Assembly: GCA_963782345.1 (NCBI GenBank)
Contig: CAWAJF010000001.1
Span: forward strand, 124,001 to 188,000
From: DASUPK01 sp963782345
Lineage (GTDB): Bacteria; Actinomycetota; Thermoleophilia; Solirubrobacterales; 70-9
Reading direction: 5' to 3'
DNA: 64,000 nucleotides
Below, one piece after another: positions 40,485 to 49,175 of this stretch. A program made the position numbers and the translations under genes. Under the pieces are notes generated by a model. The model saw nothing but the letters and a program-made list of their open reading frames with translations, did not search any database and was not told the origin of the DNA. Every line of letters begins with the position of its first letter. Within the stretch, counting starts at the first letter, position 1.

Positions 40485-40956
40485 AGAAGGGGATGTCGTC
40501 GTCCGAGCCGCCGCCCGAGCTGACCGTGGCGCCCTCGAAGTCAGAGGTGTCGGCCGGCACGTCGGAGCTCGGCTGGAAGCCGTTGCCACCGCCACCGCCA
40601 CCGCTCGGGTTGTCCGAGCGCGAGCCCAGGAACTGGACGCTGTTGGCGATGATCTCGACGGCCTGACGCTTGGAGCCGTCCTGCGCCTCCCACTCGCGCC
40701 AGTCGAGCCGTCCCTCGACGGCGACCGGGCGTCCCTTGGAGAGGTAGTTCGCGCAGTTCTCGCCCTGCGCGCCCCACACGGTGACGTCGAAGTAATTCGG
40801 CTTGTCGATCCACTCGCCGCTCTGGCCGTCCTTGCGACGACTGTTGACGGCCACGCGAAGCTTGCACACGGAGGTCCCGCTGGGGGTTGAGCGCAGCTCC
40901 GGGTCCTTGGTCAGATTTCCCGTGATCGCGACTACGTTGATGTTCGAAGCTGCCAC
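40483..40956 (-). CDS. ssb: Single-stranded DNA-binding protein
   Basis: 157 residues from GTG 40956, chosen because AGAGGAG lies seven bases upstream; an earlier ATG (40989) would add 11 unconserved residues. OB fold with INVVAITGNLTKDPELRSTPSG, NYFDVTVWGAQGENCANYLSKG and VEGRLDWREWEAQDG; then a Gly-rich linker and the C-terminal protein-interaction tip DDDIPF. Second gene of the rpsF operon. Confidence 0.97.
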   Translation of the reverse strand: MAASNINVVAITGNLTKDPELRSTPSGTSVCKLRVAVNSRRKDGQSGEWIDKPNYFDVTVWGAQGENCANYLSKGRPVAVEGRLDWREWEAQDGSKRQAVEIIANSVQFLGSRSDNPSGGGGGGNGFQPSSDVPADTSDFEGATVSSGGGSDDDIPF

Positions 40957-41066
40957 TTGATCGCTCCTCTTCGTTTCGATTCCGAACATCGATCTTAGGT
41001 CGCCGCACGGCGGCTTCTCCCCCCGCTGGAGAAGAAAGCCCGGAAACTGCGGAACCGAGGACGGGG

Positions 41067-41456
41067 TCAGTCGTCGCGGCGCGGTCGCCGCTCGCGGTCG
41101 CCGCGCTCGGGGCGACCGTCGCCGACCGCCATCGGCCGTTCGACCGTGGGCGGCGGGTTCGCCGGCGCGTCGGGATCGACCTTGAAGATCCGGAAGCGCA
41201 GGACGCCGTCGATGATCTTCAGGCTGTGGTCCAGGCGCTCCAGGAGCTCCGGCTCGCCCTGGAAGCGGAAGAAGCGGTAGTCCGCCTCGTTCCGCTGCTT
41301 GATCTCGTAGGCGAGCTTGCGCAGGCCCCAGACGTCCGCTCGGTCGAGCGTGCCCGCGCCCTCGATCTGCTGGCGCACGTCGCCCGCGATCTTCTCGCGG
41401 GCCTCGTCGGCCGCTTCGGGATCGAGCATCAATACGAGTTCGTAATTGCGGTTCAC
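41067..41456 (-). CDS. rpsF: 30S ribosomal protein S6
   Basis: 129 residues from GTG 41456. Core NYELVLMLDPEAADEAREKI, LRKLAYEIKQRNEADYRFFR and LDHSLKIIDGVLRFRIFKVD; the C-terminal 35 residues are a Pro/Arg-rich extension. First gene of the leftward operon through purA. Confidence 0.96.
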   Translation of the reverse strand: MNRNYELVLMLDPEAADEAREKIAGDVRQQIEGAGTLDRADVWGLRKLAYEIKQRNEADYRFFRFQGEPELLERLDHSLKIIDGVLRFRIFKVDPDAPANPPPTVERPMAVGDGRPERGDRERRPRRDD

Positions 41457-41467
41457 AGCGACGCGCG

Positions 41468-41473
41468 ACTATA
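41468..41473 (-). promoter_or_regulatory. -10 box of the rpsF operon
   Basis: Minus-strand TATAGT, 11 bases before the GTG of rpsF; transcript leader would be only a few bases long. Confidence 0.5.
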
Positions 41474-41540
41474 GCGGTCGGGGTGTCAAATCTTGCGGTC
41501 CTTGCGGGGAGAGAGCTGGCATCCGGCCGCTCATCCGGGC

Positions 41541-41924
41541 ATGGCCGGGAGGCAGATCAGATGGGCGAGCGTCGGACGCGTCGCGGCCGTCGTGGCTGCG
41601 GCGATCATCGGGATCGCCTCGCTGCCCGCGCTGCTGGGGAGCGACTCCCCGCCGCCGGTCCCGCCCGACGTCGGCCTGATCCCGCCCGCGGCGTCCGCGC
41701 CGGTCGCGACACCACCACTCCCGCCCCCGTCCGATCGGCGCGTGACCCGTCCCAGAAAGCGCCGGGAGCGCTCGCGCCCGCGCCGAGCGCATCGGCACCC
41801 GCGCCGCCGCCGCCACCGGCACCACGGGGACTCCACACGCGCACCCACCGCTCCGCCCGCCGGCGCGCCTCCCGCCTACACCCCGCCGCCGCAATCGGAC
41901 AACCTCGGAATCGAGCCGCAGTAG
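41541..41924 (+). CDS. Pro/Arg-rich membrane-anchored hypothetical protein
   Basis: 127 residues from ATG 41541. A transmembrane segment (about 10-32, VGRVAAVVAAAIIGIASLPALL) is followed by a proline-rich stretch, a highly basic Arg/His-rich middle and a proline-rich end. Low-complexity and without family match; the hydrophobic N-terminus argues that this frame is real. Sits alone between divergent rpsF and convergent otsA. Confidence 0.5.
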   Translation: MAGRQIRWASVGRVAAVVAAAIIGIASLPALLGSDSPPPVPPDVGLIPPAASAPVATPPLPPPSDRRVTRPRKRRERSRPRRAHRHPRRRRHRHHGDSTRAPTAPPAGAPPAYTPPPQSDNLGIEPQ

Positions 41925-41996
41925 AGCAACGAGGGGACCACGCTCCTGCAGTTCCAGGCAGCGCCGGCCGTCAGCGTCCGCTGGCGCTACGACGCG

Positions 41997-43466
41997 TCAC
42001 GGGACCTGCGCCGGCGCCCGCTTCGCGCGGATGTCGGCCAGCTGCTCGTCGACCCAGTCGCCAGGATCGCGCTCGGTGATGATCTCCTTCAGCCGCCGGG
42101 CCCGCAACGCCCGCTCCTCGGGCTCCATGGTGAGGGCGCGGTGGATCTCGTCGGCCTGCTCCTGGATGTCAAACGGGTTGACCGAGAGCGCGCAGTCGCC
42201 GAGCTCCTCGTGGGCGCCGGTGTTCTCGGAGAGCAGCAAGACGCCGTCGCGGGTATTGACCGCGGGCGCCTCCTTGGCGACCAGGTTCATCCCGTCGAAG
42301 AGGGAATTGACCATCAGCAGGTCGAAGTGCTTGTAGCGCGCGACGGCCTCGTGGAAGTTCTCGTAGATCCGGAGGTCGATCGGCATCCAGTCGGTGGTGC
42401 CGTGTCGGTGGTTCACGACCGCCACCAGCGCCTCGATCCGCTCGAGGTACTCCGCGTACTCCGGCACGTCCTGCCGCGAGGGCTGGAGATGGGCGATGAA
42501 GGTGACCTTCTCCCGGAACTCGGGATGCTGCTCGAGGAAGACGTCGAAGGCGGTGAAGCCGCGCAGGACGTTCTTCGAGAGGTCGGCGCGGTCCACCCGG
42601 ATGATCAGGTGGTCCCGCCGGCGGCGCAGCAGCTCCTTCTCGTAGAAGGCCACGTCGGCCGACTGCGCGGCCCGGTAGAGCCGCTGGGTGTCGATCGAGA
42701 GGGGATAGGCGCGAACCCAGATCTCGCGGCCCTCGTATTTCACCGCCATCCGCTCGTAGTCGGTCTCCAGCTCCATCAGCTCCCGGCAGCACTGCAGGAA
42801 GTTGCGGCAGTAGGCCGTGGTGTGGAAGCCGATGATGTCGTTGGAGAGCATGCTCAGGTAGATCTCCTCCCGCCAGCGGTTGGGGAGGATGCGCCAGGAG
42901 TCGGGCTGAGACCACGGGATGTGGACGAAGTAGTGCAGGAAGGCGTCCGGGCGAGCCTTCCGGATCAGGCCCGGGCAGGTGTAGAGGTGGTAGTCGTGGA
43001 GCATCACGACCGGGCTCTCCTGGCCGTCGATCGCAGCGATCACGGCGGCCGCCATGTCGTCGTTCACGACCTTGTAGCCCTCCTCCCAGGCGTCAGCCTC
43101 AGCCTGGCGGATGTCCGGAGCGTTCGAGAGATCCCAGAGGTAGTGCTGGATGAACCAGAGGATCGGGTTGGCGATCACGTTGTAGAAGCGGTCGTACGCC
43201 GAGGGATTCGAGGCGACCATCTGGACGTCGTAGGAGATCCCGTCGAGCTCGATCGACACGGGGCCCTGGCTGTCGCTGGCGACGGCGACGTCCTCGTCGG
43301 TCATCGCGGAGGCGACCCAGAGAGCCCGCCGGTGCGAGACCAGGCCCGAGAGCGCGGTGACGAGGCCGCCGCCCCCGCGATGGACGATCCGGTTGCCCTG
43401 CTCGTCCTGTCCGAACTCGGCGGGCCCGCGGTTGGAGACGATCGTGAGCGGATGCGTATCGGGCAC
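41997..43466 (-). CDS. otsA: Alpha,alpha-trehalose-phosphate synthase (GT20)
   Basis: Transfers glucose from a nucleotide sugar to glucose-6-phosphate. 489 residues from GTG 43466: VSNRGPAEF at the N-terminus, HDYHLYTCPGLIRKARPDA and FVHIPWSQPDSWRILP (acceptor site), RVDRADLSKNVLRGF (donor loop), and NSLFDGMNLVAKEAPAVN with SENTGAHEELGDCALSVNP. Slightly divergent from the classical OtsA, e.g. in the N-terminal glycine loop, which is a longer GGGGLVTAL form. No otsB phosphatase adjoins; a TreT-like gene is 0.7 kb upstream. Confidence 0.88.
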   Translation of the reverse strand: MPDTHPLTIVSNRGPAEFGQDEQGNRIVHRGGGGLVTALSGLVSHRRALWVASAMTDEDVAVASDSQGPVSIELDGISYDVQMVASNPSAYDRFYNVIANPILWFIQHYLWDLSNAPDIRQAEADAWEEGYKVVNDDMAAAVIAAIDGQESPVVMLHDYHLYTCPGLIRKARPDAFLHYFVHIPWSQPDSWRILPNRWREEIYLSMLSNDIIGFHTTAYCRNFLQCCRELMELETDYERMAVKYEGREIWVRAYPLSIDTQRLYRAAQSADVAFYEKELLRRRRDHLIIRVDRADLSKNVLRGFTAFDVFLEQHPEFREKVTFIAHLQPSRQDVPEYAEYLERIEALVAVVNHRHGTTDWMPIDLRIYENFHEAVARYKHFDLLMVNSLFDGMNLVAKEAPAVNTRDGVLLLSENTGAHEELGDCALSVNPFDIQEQADEIHRALTMEPEERALRARRLKEIITERDPGDWVDEQLADIRAKRAPAQVP

Positions 43467-43478
43467 CCTGCGTTTGTA

Positions 43479-44132
43479 TCAGGCGTGCGCCGACTCACCC
43501 GGCCGGCGACGGAGAAGCACCGCACCTCCGGCCACCAATGCCAGCGCCATCCCTCCCGCGATCCACCAGCCCTCGCCGATGCCTGTCGCTGCGGAGCCGT
43601 TCGAGCCGCCTCGGCGGACGTGAAGCAGGTATCTGGTCGGGTTGACGATCAGGTTGCCCCGGCCACCGGGAGAGCTCTCGCAGCAGTAGATGACGAAGGC
43701 GTAGGCGCCCGGTTTCACCCTCGGGACCCCGAACCGCAGGCGGTATTCGGGACAACAGATCCCGTCCATCCGGCTGAGATCCTGCTCCCGAAACAGCGGC
43801 TTCGCCCGACCCAAGAACACGAACGGGGGATCGCGTGGCGGTCCTACGACGACCTTCGGCGAGCACTCAGCGTTCCTTCCCGTGCATAGAGGAGCCCTTG
43901 GGGTGTGCCGCAGCGGCACCAGCGAGACCGGGAGCGCCGACGGGGGATGCCGCGGACCCTGCACCACCGAAACGGCGAGGCAGGCGCCACAGCCGATCGA
44001 GAGCTCAACCGATTCGCCGGGCGCGGCGACCCCGGGAGTGACCCCATCGACGCCGATGTCCCCCTTGGCTGGCGCGGCAGCGAGTAGTCCGAGCGACAGA
44101 AGGACACCGACGGCAGTCCGGCGCCGCGCCAT
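43479..44132 (-). CDS. Secreted/membrane-tethered Cys-containing protein
   Basis: 217 residues. Signal peptide (residues 1-23, hydrophobic core VGVLLSLGLLAAAPA), an extracytoplasmic domain with several cysteines including GCGAC, ICCPEY and IYCCESS, and a C-terminal transmembrane helix (about 188-208) followed by arginines. Layout suggests a cell-surface Ig-like domain tethered to the membrane. No family recognised. Lies between treT and otsA on the same strand. Confidence 0.7.
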   Translation of the reverse strand: MARRRTAVGVLLSLGLLAAAPAKGDIGVDGVTPGVAAPGESVELSIGCGACLAVSVVQGPRHPPSALPVSLVPLRHTPRAPLCTGRNAECSPKVVVGPPRDPPFVFLGRAKPLFREQDLSRMDGICCPEYRLRFGVPRVKPGAYAFVIYCCESSPGGRGNLIVNPTRYLLHVRRGGSNGSAATGIGEGWWIAGGMALALVAGGAVLLRRRPGESAHA

Positions 44133-44191
44133 CTCAGAGCAGGTTACGCCGAGAGGGCCGGAACGAACGTCCCCCCTCTGACGACAATCGA

Positions 44192-45430
44192 TTACGAATC
44201 CAGATCGCTGAAGATCCGCAGCCAGTCGAGCAGCAGGCGCGGGGTCAGGAACCGCTCCCGCGTGCGCTCCTTGCCCGCGCGCCCGAGCCTCCGGCCCAGC
44301 TCGTGGTCTTTGAGGATCTCGGTGCAGCGCTTTGCGGCCTCATCGGGTGAGGAGACGAGGTAGCCGTCCTCCCCGTCGACGATCTGCAGTGGGATCCCGC
44401 CGACGTCGCCACCGATCGTCGGCCGGCCTTTCCAGAGGGACTCGGCCACGGTCAGCCCGAAGCCCTCGCGGATCGACTTCTGCATGATCACGTCGGACTG
44501 CGACTGGAAGGCGTTGACCTCGATCGCTCCGACGTTGTTCAGGTTGTTGAGGATCTTGATGTCCGGGTCAGAGCCCGCGTACTCGAAGGTGCGGTGGAAG
44601 AACTCCCAGCCCTCGGGGTCGTCGGTGGCCATCGACCCGACCAGCGCCAGCTGCACCTCGGGGATCGCCTTGGTGACCTGGCGGTAGGCGTCGATCACGC
44701 CGATCGGGTCCTTCCACGGGTCGAAGCGAGAGACCTGGGTCATCAGCGGCCGGTCGACGTCGATTCCGAACTGGTTGCAGACGAAGGCCGCGTCGTCGGG
44801 CGAGAGCGCCATGTTCTTGGGAGAGAGGGGGTCGATCGCCGGCGGAACGATCCGCACGCCGCCGTGCCCGTCGAGCCCCTTCGGCACGTACTGCTCCATG
44901 TGCCAGACCGTGATGTCGTACTCGTCGATCAGCGGGAGCATCCGGTCGATCGGCTCCGGGTTCGGCTCGGAGAGGTCGATGTGGCAGCGCCAGACCCAGT
45001 TCTTCGAGTGGTCGTCCGCGTTGTGGCGCATCCCGACCGGCTGCGGGTCGTGGACGATGATCACGTCCCACTCGCCCTCGAGGCTGTCGGCGTTCATCTT
45101 GTTGTAGTGGTCGAAGAGCTCCCACTGGTTGGGGGTGAGCGTGTTCGGGTCGCCCTGGAGCGAGTTGTGGAGGAGCTTCGTCGCGTTGAAGAACTCCTCG
45201 CGGCCCATGATGATCTGCCAGTGCGCGTCGACGCCGACATCGCGCATCAGGGGGACGAGCGTGTAGAGGATCTCGGAGACACCGCCCCCGAACGCCGTCG
45301 CGCTGACGTGCAGGACCCGCTTGCCCTGCAGGTTCTCCGCGAGCTCGCGGATCTCGTCGACGAGCCCGCGTCCGGCGAGGTGGGTGTAGTCGGCCAGGGA
45401 CTTGGTCCCCAGCGCTACCTCTTGCAGCAT
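44192..45430 (-). CDS. treT: Trehalose synthase, TreT-like GT4
   Basis: 412 residues from ATG 45430. GT4 fold with an unusual N-terminus HVSATAFGGGVSEILYTLVP typical of TreT (trehalose glycosyltransferring synthase, which makes trehalose from NDP-glucose and glucose). Also VIIVHDPQPVGM, FDPWKDPIGVIDAYR, NAFQSQSDVIMQKSIREGFG (acceptor/donor loop with the EGFG motif) and GGDVGGIPLQIVDGEDGYLV. The longer upstream frame overlaps the neighbouring gene and is not conserved. Confidence 0.8.
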   Translation of the reverse strand: MLQEVALGTKSLADYTHLAGRGLVDEIRELAENLQGKRVLHVSATAFGGGVSEILYTLVPLMRDVGVDAHWQIIMGREEFFNATKLLHNSLQGDPNTLTPNQWELFDHYNKMNADSLEGEWDVIIVHDPQPVGMRHNADDHSKNWVWRCHIDLSEPNPEPIDRMLPLIDEYDITVWHMEQYVPKGLDGHGGVRIVPPAIDPLSPKNMALSPDDAAFVCNQFGIDVDRPLMTQVSRFDPWKDPIGVIDAYRQVTKAIPEVQLALVGSMATDDPEGWEFFHRTFEYAGSDPDIKILNNLNNVGAIEVNAFQSQSDVIMQKSIREGFGLTVAESLWKGRPTIGGDVGGIPLQIVDGEDGYLVSSPDEAAKRCTEILKDHELGRRLGRAGKERTRERFLTPRLLLDWLRIFSDLDS

Positions 45431-45518
45431 GGAAGCGTTCCCCGTCCTTGATTGCGCAAGGGCGGAAAAGTACTCGTTTTGTTCGAGGGTGTTCCGCAGG
45501 GAAACGAGGGGCAACCGG

Positions 45519-46451
45519 TCATATGCTGGCGCGCAGCCGCTCGATGCCGGCGTCGAGCTCCACGCAGATCGCGGCGTGCAGCTCGGCGTTTGCGGCGGCG
45601 ACGCAGGACAGCTGGAACTCGTGGCTCGAGCCGAGCAGCGGACGGTCGGCGAGCGGTCGCCCGTAGGCATCGGTGACGATCGCCCCACCCTCCTGGAGGC
45701 AGATCGTGGCCGCGGCGAGGTCGTACGGGGAGTTGTTGAGGACCGCTCCTCCCCCAACCCGCTCGAACTCCGCGCGGATCGCGGGCACGTCGTCGATCAT
45801 CCGGGAGCCCGGCTCGATATATGCGTCGAGCTGACCCGTCACCACCCGGGTCATGTCGAAGGTGGCCGAGCCGAGGTCGAAGGTGCCGCCGCCGACCGAG
45901 GAGGCGTCGATCAAGGCCGCCAGGACCTCCACCAGGGCGCGCGCCGGGCGCCCCCGGAATCCATAGGTCCAGAACATCCGCTCGAGGGAGCGGTTCTCCG
46001 AGAGGCGCGCCGCGGGATCGAGTCCGGCACCGCGCTCGGCGACGAAGGATTGCCCGCTCTTCAGCTCGATGACGCAGCCGACCACCACGTCGGCCATGGT
46101 CGGCTCCGAGTCGAGCGGCGCGGCGGCGACGGAGACACAGGATGACTCGAGGCCGGCCAGCGCGGGGCGGGTGCCGTCGATCGGGTCGACCACCAGCACC
46201 CACTCGGCGCGGTCGCCGGCGGAGGAGACCATGCCGCGATCCTCGGAGTAGAAGGAGACCTCGGGCGCCCGCTCGGCCAGGAAGGACTCCATCCGCTCCT
46301 CGGCCCGCTCGTCGATCTCGAAGGTGACGTCGCCCCCCTCGGCGGATCCCGAGTGCGCGCGCCCGGCGTGACCTCCCAGGTGGGGGAGGACCTCCTGGCG
46401 CAGCTCCGCCGCGAGATCGGTTACGAGGGTTGTGATGTACGGGTTCGCCAT
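45519..46451 (-). CDS. Inositol monophosphatase-family protein
   Basis: 310 residues, Li+-sensitive Mg2+-phosphatase superfamily. Metal ligands: EDRG (residues about 70-73) and VVDPIDGTRPALAGL, and a later FDMTRVVTGQLDAYI region replacing the usual WDxAAG, so the last metal ligand context is atypical. Substrate unknown; position between htrA and treT could suggest a sugar phosphate. A hairpin repeat lies in its leader. Confidence 0.82.
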   Translation of the reverse strand: MANPYITTLVTDLAAELRQEVLPHLGGHAGRAHSGSAEGGDVTFEIDERAEERMESFLAERAPEVSFYSEDRGMVSSAGDRAEWVLVVDPIDGTRPALAGLESSCVSVAAAPLDSEPTMADVVVGCVIELKSGQSFVAERGAGLDPAARLSENRSLERMFWTYGFRGRPARALVEVLAALIDASSVGGGTFDLGSATFDMTRVVTGQLDAYIEPGSRMIDDVPAIRAEFERVGGGAVLNNSPYDLAAATICLQEGGAIVTDAYGRPLADRPLLGSSHEFQLSCVAAANAELHAAICVELDAGIERLRASI

Positions 46452-46487
46452 ATCGCCGCAGTGGCAGGCGGCCGCTCACTTCATCAC

Positions 46488-46525
46488 ACGGGTCGCGCCG
46501 GCGCGCGCCCTCGCGTCAAACGGCC
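46488..46525 (-). repeat. Hairpin repeat R1, copy 3 (htrA to IMPase junction)
   Basis: 38 bp closely matching copy 4 (three substitutions and one indel from the shared GTTT to CCCGT). Minus-strand hairpin GGGCGCG with CGCG-A-CCC, again with one bulged A. It lies 36 bases before the IMPase-like start. Confidence 0.55.
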
Positions 46526-46528
46526 TCC

Positions 46529-46557
46529 TGCCTCCGCTCCAATGGAGAGCGGCCTGG
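46529..46557 (-). repeat. Repeat R2, copy 2 (directly after htrA)
   Basis: 29 bp starting at the first base after the htrA stop codon; 27 of 29 bases match the copy after ssb. Contains the hairpin CCGCTC/GAGCGG (46534-46539 with 46547-46552). Confidence 0.5.
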
Positions 46558-47733
46558 CTACTGCTGTACGTCAGCCGGCCGAGAGCCGAGCGTGACGTCG
46601 ACCGTGGCGTGCTGGTTGCCTCTGAGGATGTCGAGCTTGACCGTGTCGCCCGGCTTGTGGAGGGCGACCAGCTCGGAGAGGTCGTTGTTCTGGATCACCG
46701 GCTTGCCGTCCACGCCGATCACCACGTCGCCCCCCGTCTTCACGTGCTGGAGCTGGAAGGTGGTCTCGCCGGTGGAGCCCTTCAGCCCCGCCTTGTCGGC
46801 TGGGCTGCCGCCGACCACGTCGGTGATCAGGGCCCCGGTCTTGGTGTCGAGGCCGAGGTGGTCGGCGAGCTGCGGATACAGCGACTCGCTGGTCACCCCG
46901 AGGAACGCGTAGTCGACCTTGCCGTCGCTGCGGAGCTGGCCGAGGGAGTAGCGAACCGAGGTGACGGGGATCGCGAAGCCGACCCCGGAGTTGCTGCCCG
47001 AACTGGAGGCGATCTGCTCGTTGATCCCGATCACGTCGCCCTTGGAGTCGAGCAGCGGCCCGCCGGAGTTGCCTGGGTTGATGGATGCGTCCGTCTGGAT
47101 CGCGTTGTCGATGCCGAAGTTGGTCAGTCCCTCGACCGTCCGGTTGGTGGCCGAGATCACCCCGATCGAGAGTGACTGCGTCTCCCCGAAAGGGCTGCCG
47201 ATCGCCGCCACGGGCTCACCGACGGCGAAGGCCGAGCGGTCCGAGAGCGGAACCGGCTTCAGGTCGAGGCCGTCGGGATCGACCTTGATCAGCGCCACGT
47301 CCGCGTCCGCGTCGAATCCGACGATCTGCGCCGGGACGCGATCGTGATCACCGAACTCGACGAACACCTGCTTCGCGGCATGAGGGGTGCCGCCGCCGTT
47401 CAGGCGGCCGCCGCTCGTCACCACGTGCGTATTGGTGACGATGTCGCCGTTCTTGTCGACCACGAAGCCGGAACCCTGTCCCGCCGAGCTCCCGCTGCCG
47501 AGGAGCGAATTGCCGCTCGAATCGAAGACCGAGATGATCGTCACCACTCCGGGCGAGACGTCCTTGTAGATCTGGGCGGGGTTGAAGCTGCCGTCGCTCG
47601 CCTGAACCACCACCTGGTCGGCGCCGGCCGAAGGGCTCGACTCGGTGATCGTGGTGCTCCCTCCGCCGCCGCAGCCGGACGCGACCAGGGCCGTCGCCGC
47701 GACGGCCAGCAAGGCGAGATACAGCCGCCTCAC
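46558..47733 (-). CDS. htrA: HtrA/DegP-type serine protease, lipoprotein
   Basis: 391 residues. N-terminal lipoprotein signal with lipobox VASGC (Cys about 21). Trypsin-like domain with catalytic His in NTHVV, Asp in DADADVALIKVD, Ser in DASINPGNSGGPL; then one PDZ domain (GALITDVVGGSPADKAGLKG and GGDVVIGVDGKPVIQNNDL). Extracytoplasmic quality control. GTG 47733 overlaps the kinase stop by four bases; the regulator-kinase-protease operon resembles mycobacterial mprA-mprB-pepD. Confidence 0.95.
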   Translation of the reverse strand: MRRLYLALLAVAATALVASGCGGGGSTTITESSPSAGADQVVVQASDGSFNPAQIYKDVSPGVVTIISVFDSSGNSLLGSGSSAGQGSGFVVDKNGDIVTNTHVVTSGGRLNGGGTPHAAKQVFVEFGDHDRVPAQIVGFDADADVALIKVDPDGLDLKPVPLSDRSAFAVGEPVAAIGSPFGETQSLSIGVISATNRTVEGLTNFGIDNAIQTDASINPGNSGGPLLDSKGDVIGINEQIASSSGSNSGVGFAIPVTSVRYSLGQLRSDGKVDYAFLGVTSESLYPQLADHLGLDTKTGALITDVVGGSPADKAGLKGSTGETTFQLQHVKTGGDVVIGVDGKPVIQNNDLSELVALHKPGDTVKLDILRGNQHATVDVTLGSRPADVQQ

Positions 47734-49175
47734 GTGGCGACTCCGGCCGGCTCGCGCTGCCGCCTGCGCCGCTCCGAGGCAGGCAGGCTGAGGGTGAACG
47801 CGGTGTGGCCACGGCGCGAGACGACCGCGAGCTGGCCGCCCATGCGCAGCGCGAACTCGTCGGCGATCGCGAGACCGAGGCCGGAGCCCGTCGCCGTGTC
47901 GCCCGTGTAGAAGCGGTCGAAGACCTTTTCGATCGCCCGGGGGTCGATGCCCTTCTTGGCGTCGTCGCCGACGATCAGCTCCGCGGCGTCCCTTCCGCGG
48001 ACGGCGGTGACCGTCACGTTCGTTCCCTGCGGCGTGTGCGTGATCGCATTGTCGATCAGAATACGGATGATTTGTGAGACCCGATTTAGGTCGGCGAGCG
48101 CCACCACCTCTCCACGGCCCCTGACCTGCAGCGAAGAGCGGTGGACCTTGGCCGCGGCGCGAAACTCGTCGGCGACCTCGCGGGCCACCTCCTTGAGATC
48201 AACCTGCTCGCGCTGGATCTCGACCACGTCGGCATCGAGCCGCGAGAGGTCGAGCAGGTCGATGGTGAGCTTCTGCAGCCGCTGGATCTGGGCACGCATC
48301 TCGGCGACGAACGCCCGCCGCTCGGCAGGGCTCGGGTTCTCGGTCTCGAGCAGCTCGACGAAGCCGCCGAGGGAGAAGATCGGCGTACGCAGCTCGTGCG
48401 AGGCGTTGGCGATGAACTCCTTCCGCGAGCTGTCCAGCCGCGCCAGGCGGCGTTGCATGTCGTTGAAGCTGCGCGCGAGCTGGCCGAGCTCGTCCGAGGA
48501 GTCGACCGGGATCGGCTGGTCGAAGTGGCCGTCGGCGACGGCCTCCGCCGCCAGCCGCATCCGGCGCAGCCGCCGCGAGACCGCACCCGACGCCCAGTAA
48601 CCGATCAGCGAGGCTGCGATCAGGGCGATCAGCCCGGCGATCAGGATCTGGCGGCGGACCAGGGCGACGTCGTCGTTCACCTCGGCGAGGGGCGTCGAGA
48701 GCACCTCGACCCATCGGGGCCGGCCCCGGAGGTCGATCGGCACGGCCGAGGTTCCGACCCGGATACCCGCGACGTGCTCCACGCCGGAGGCGATGCGGCC
48801 GTCGGCGATCGCGGCGTCGGCGGTCAGGTAGCGGCCCTGGATGGCGGTCGCCTCGCCGCGGGAGTCAGCCGCCACGAACGCGGGGACCGGGCCGCCGGAC
48901 TCGTCCCGCAGGGCGAGCAGGGTCACCCGGCTCTCGGTGGACTGCGCAGTCGTGCGAACGAGCTTCTCGACCCGCAGCCGGGGGGTGCCCGACTCGAGCG
49001 CATGAGCCAGGCGCGGCGACTGCTCGGCCCCCAGTCTCTCCAGCCGGCGAAGCTTCTCGGCCGTCAGGCTCGATTCGAGCTGCGGGACGACGTACAGGTA
49101 GACGAAGGCGATCGCCGCCGCCGTGATCAGCGTGATCAGCGCCACCAGCCGGTTGCGGAGTGTGTTGAATCTCAA
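47730..49175 (-). CDS. Sensor histidine kinase
   Basis: 481 residues: first helix (about 10-31), extracytoplasmic sensor (32-175), second helix (about 178-200), HAMP (200-253), dimerisation domain with FIANASHELRTPIFSLGGF (phospho-His) and ATPase domain with N-box ILIDNAITHTP, G1 DDAKKGIDP (GDD instead of the common D-x-G) and G2 GSGLGLAIADEFA. Phosphorylates the response regulator encoded four bases upstream. Coupling to htrA suggests envelope stress sensing. Confidence 0.93.
   Translation of the reverse strand: MRFNTLRNRLVALITLITAAAIAFVYLYVVPQLESSLTAEKLRRLERLGAEQSPRLAHALESGTPRLRVEKLVRTTAQSTESRVTLLALRDESGGPVPAFVAADSRGEATAIQGRYLTADAAIADGRIASGVEHVAGIRVGTSAVPIDLRGRPRWVEVLSTPLAEVNDDVALVRRQILIAGLIALIAASLIGYWASGAVSRRLRRMRLAAEAVADGHFDQPIPVDSSDELGQLARSFNDMQRRLARLDSSRKEFIANASHELRTPIFSLGGFVELLETENPSPAERRAFVAEMRAQIQRLQKLTIDLLDLSRLDADVVEIQREQVDLKEVAREVADEFRAAAKVHRSSLQVRGRGEVVALADLNRVSQIIRILIDNAITHTPQGTNVTVTAVRGRDAAELIVGDDAKKGIDPRAIEKVFDRFYTGDTATGSGLGLAIADEFALRMGGQLAVVSRRGHTAFTLSLPASERRRRQREPAGVAT

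Noticed and set aside
41483..42079. 198-codon plus-strand frame between rpsF and otsA
   Set aside because: Arg/Ala/Pro-only composition and overlap with otsA; the alternative frame at 41541 has a real-looking membrane anchor and was kept instead.
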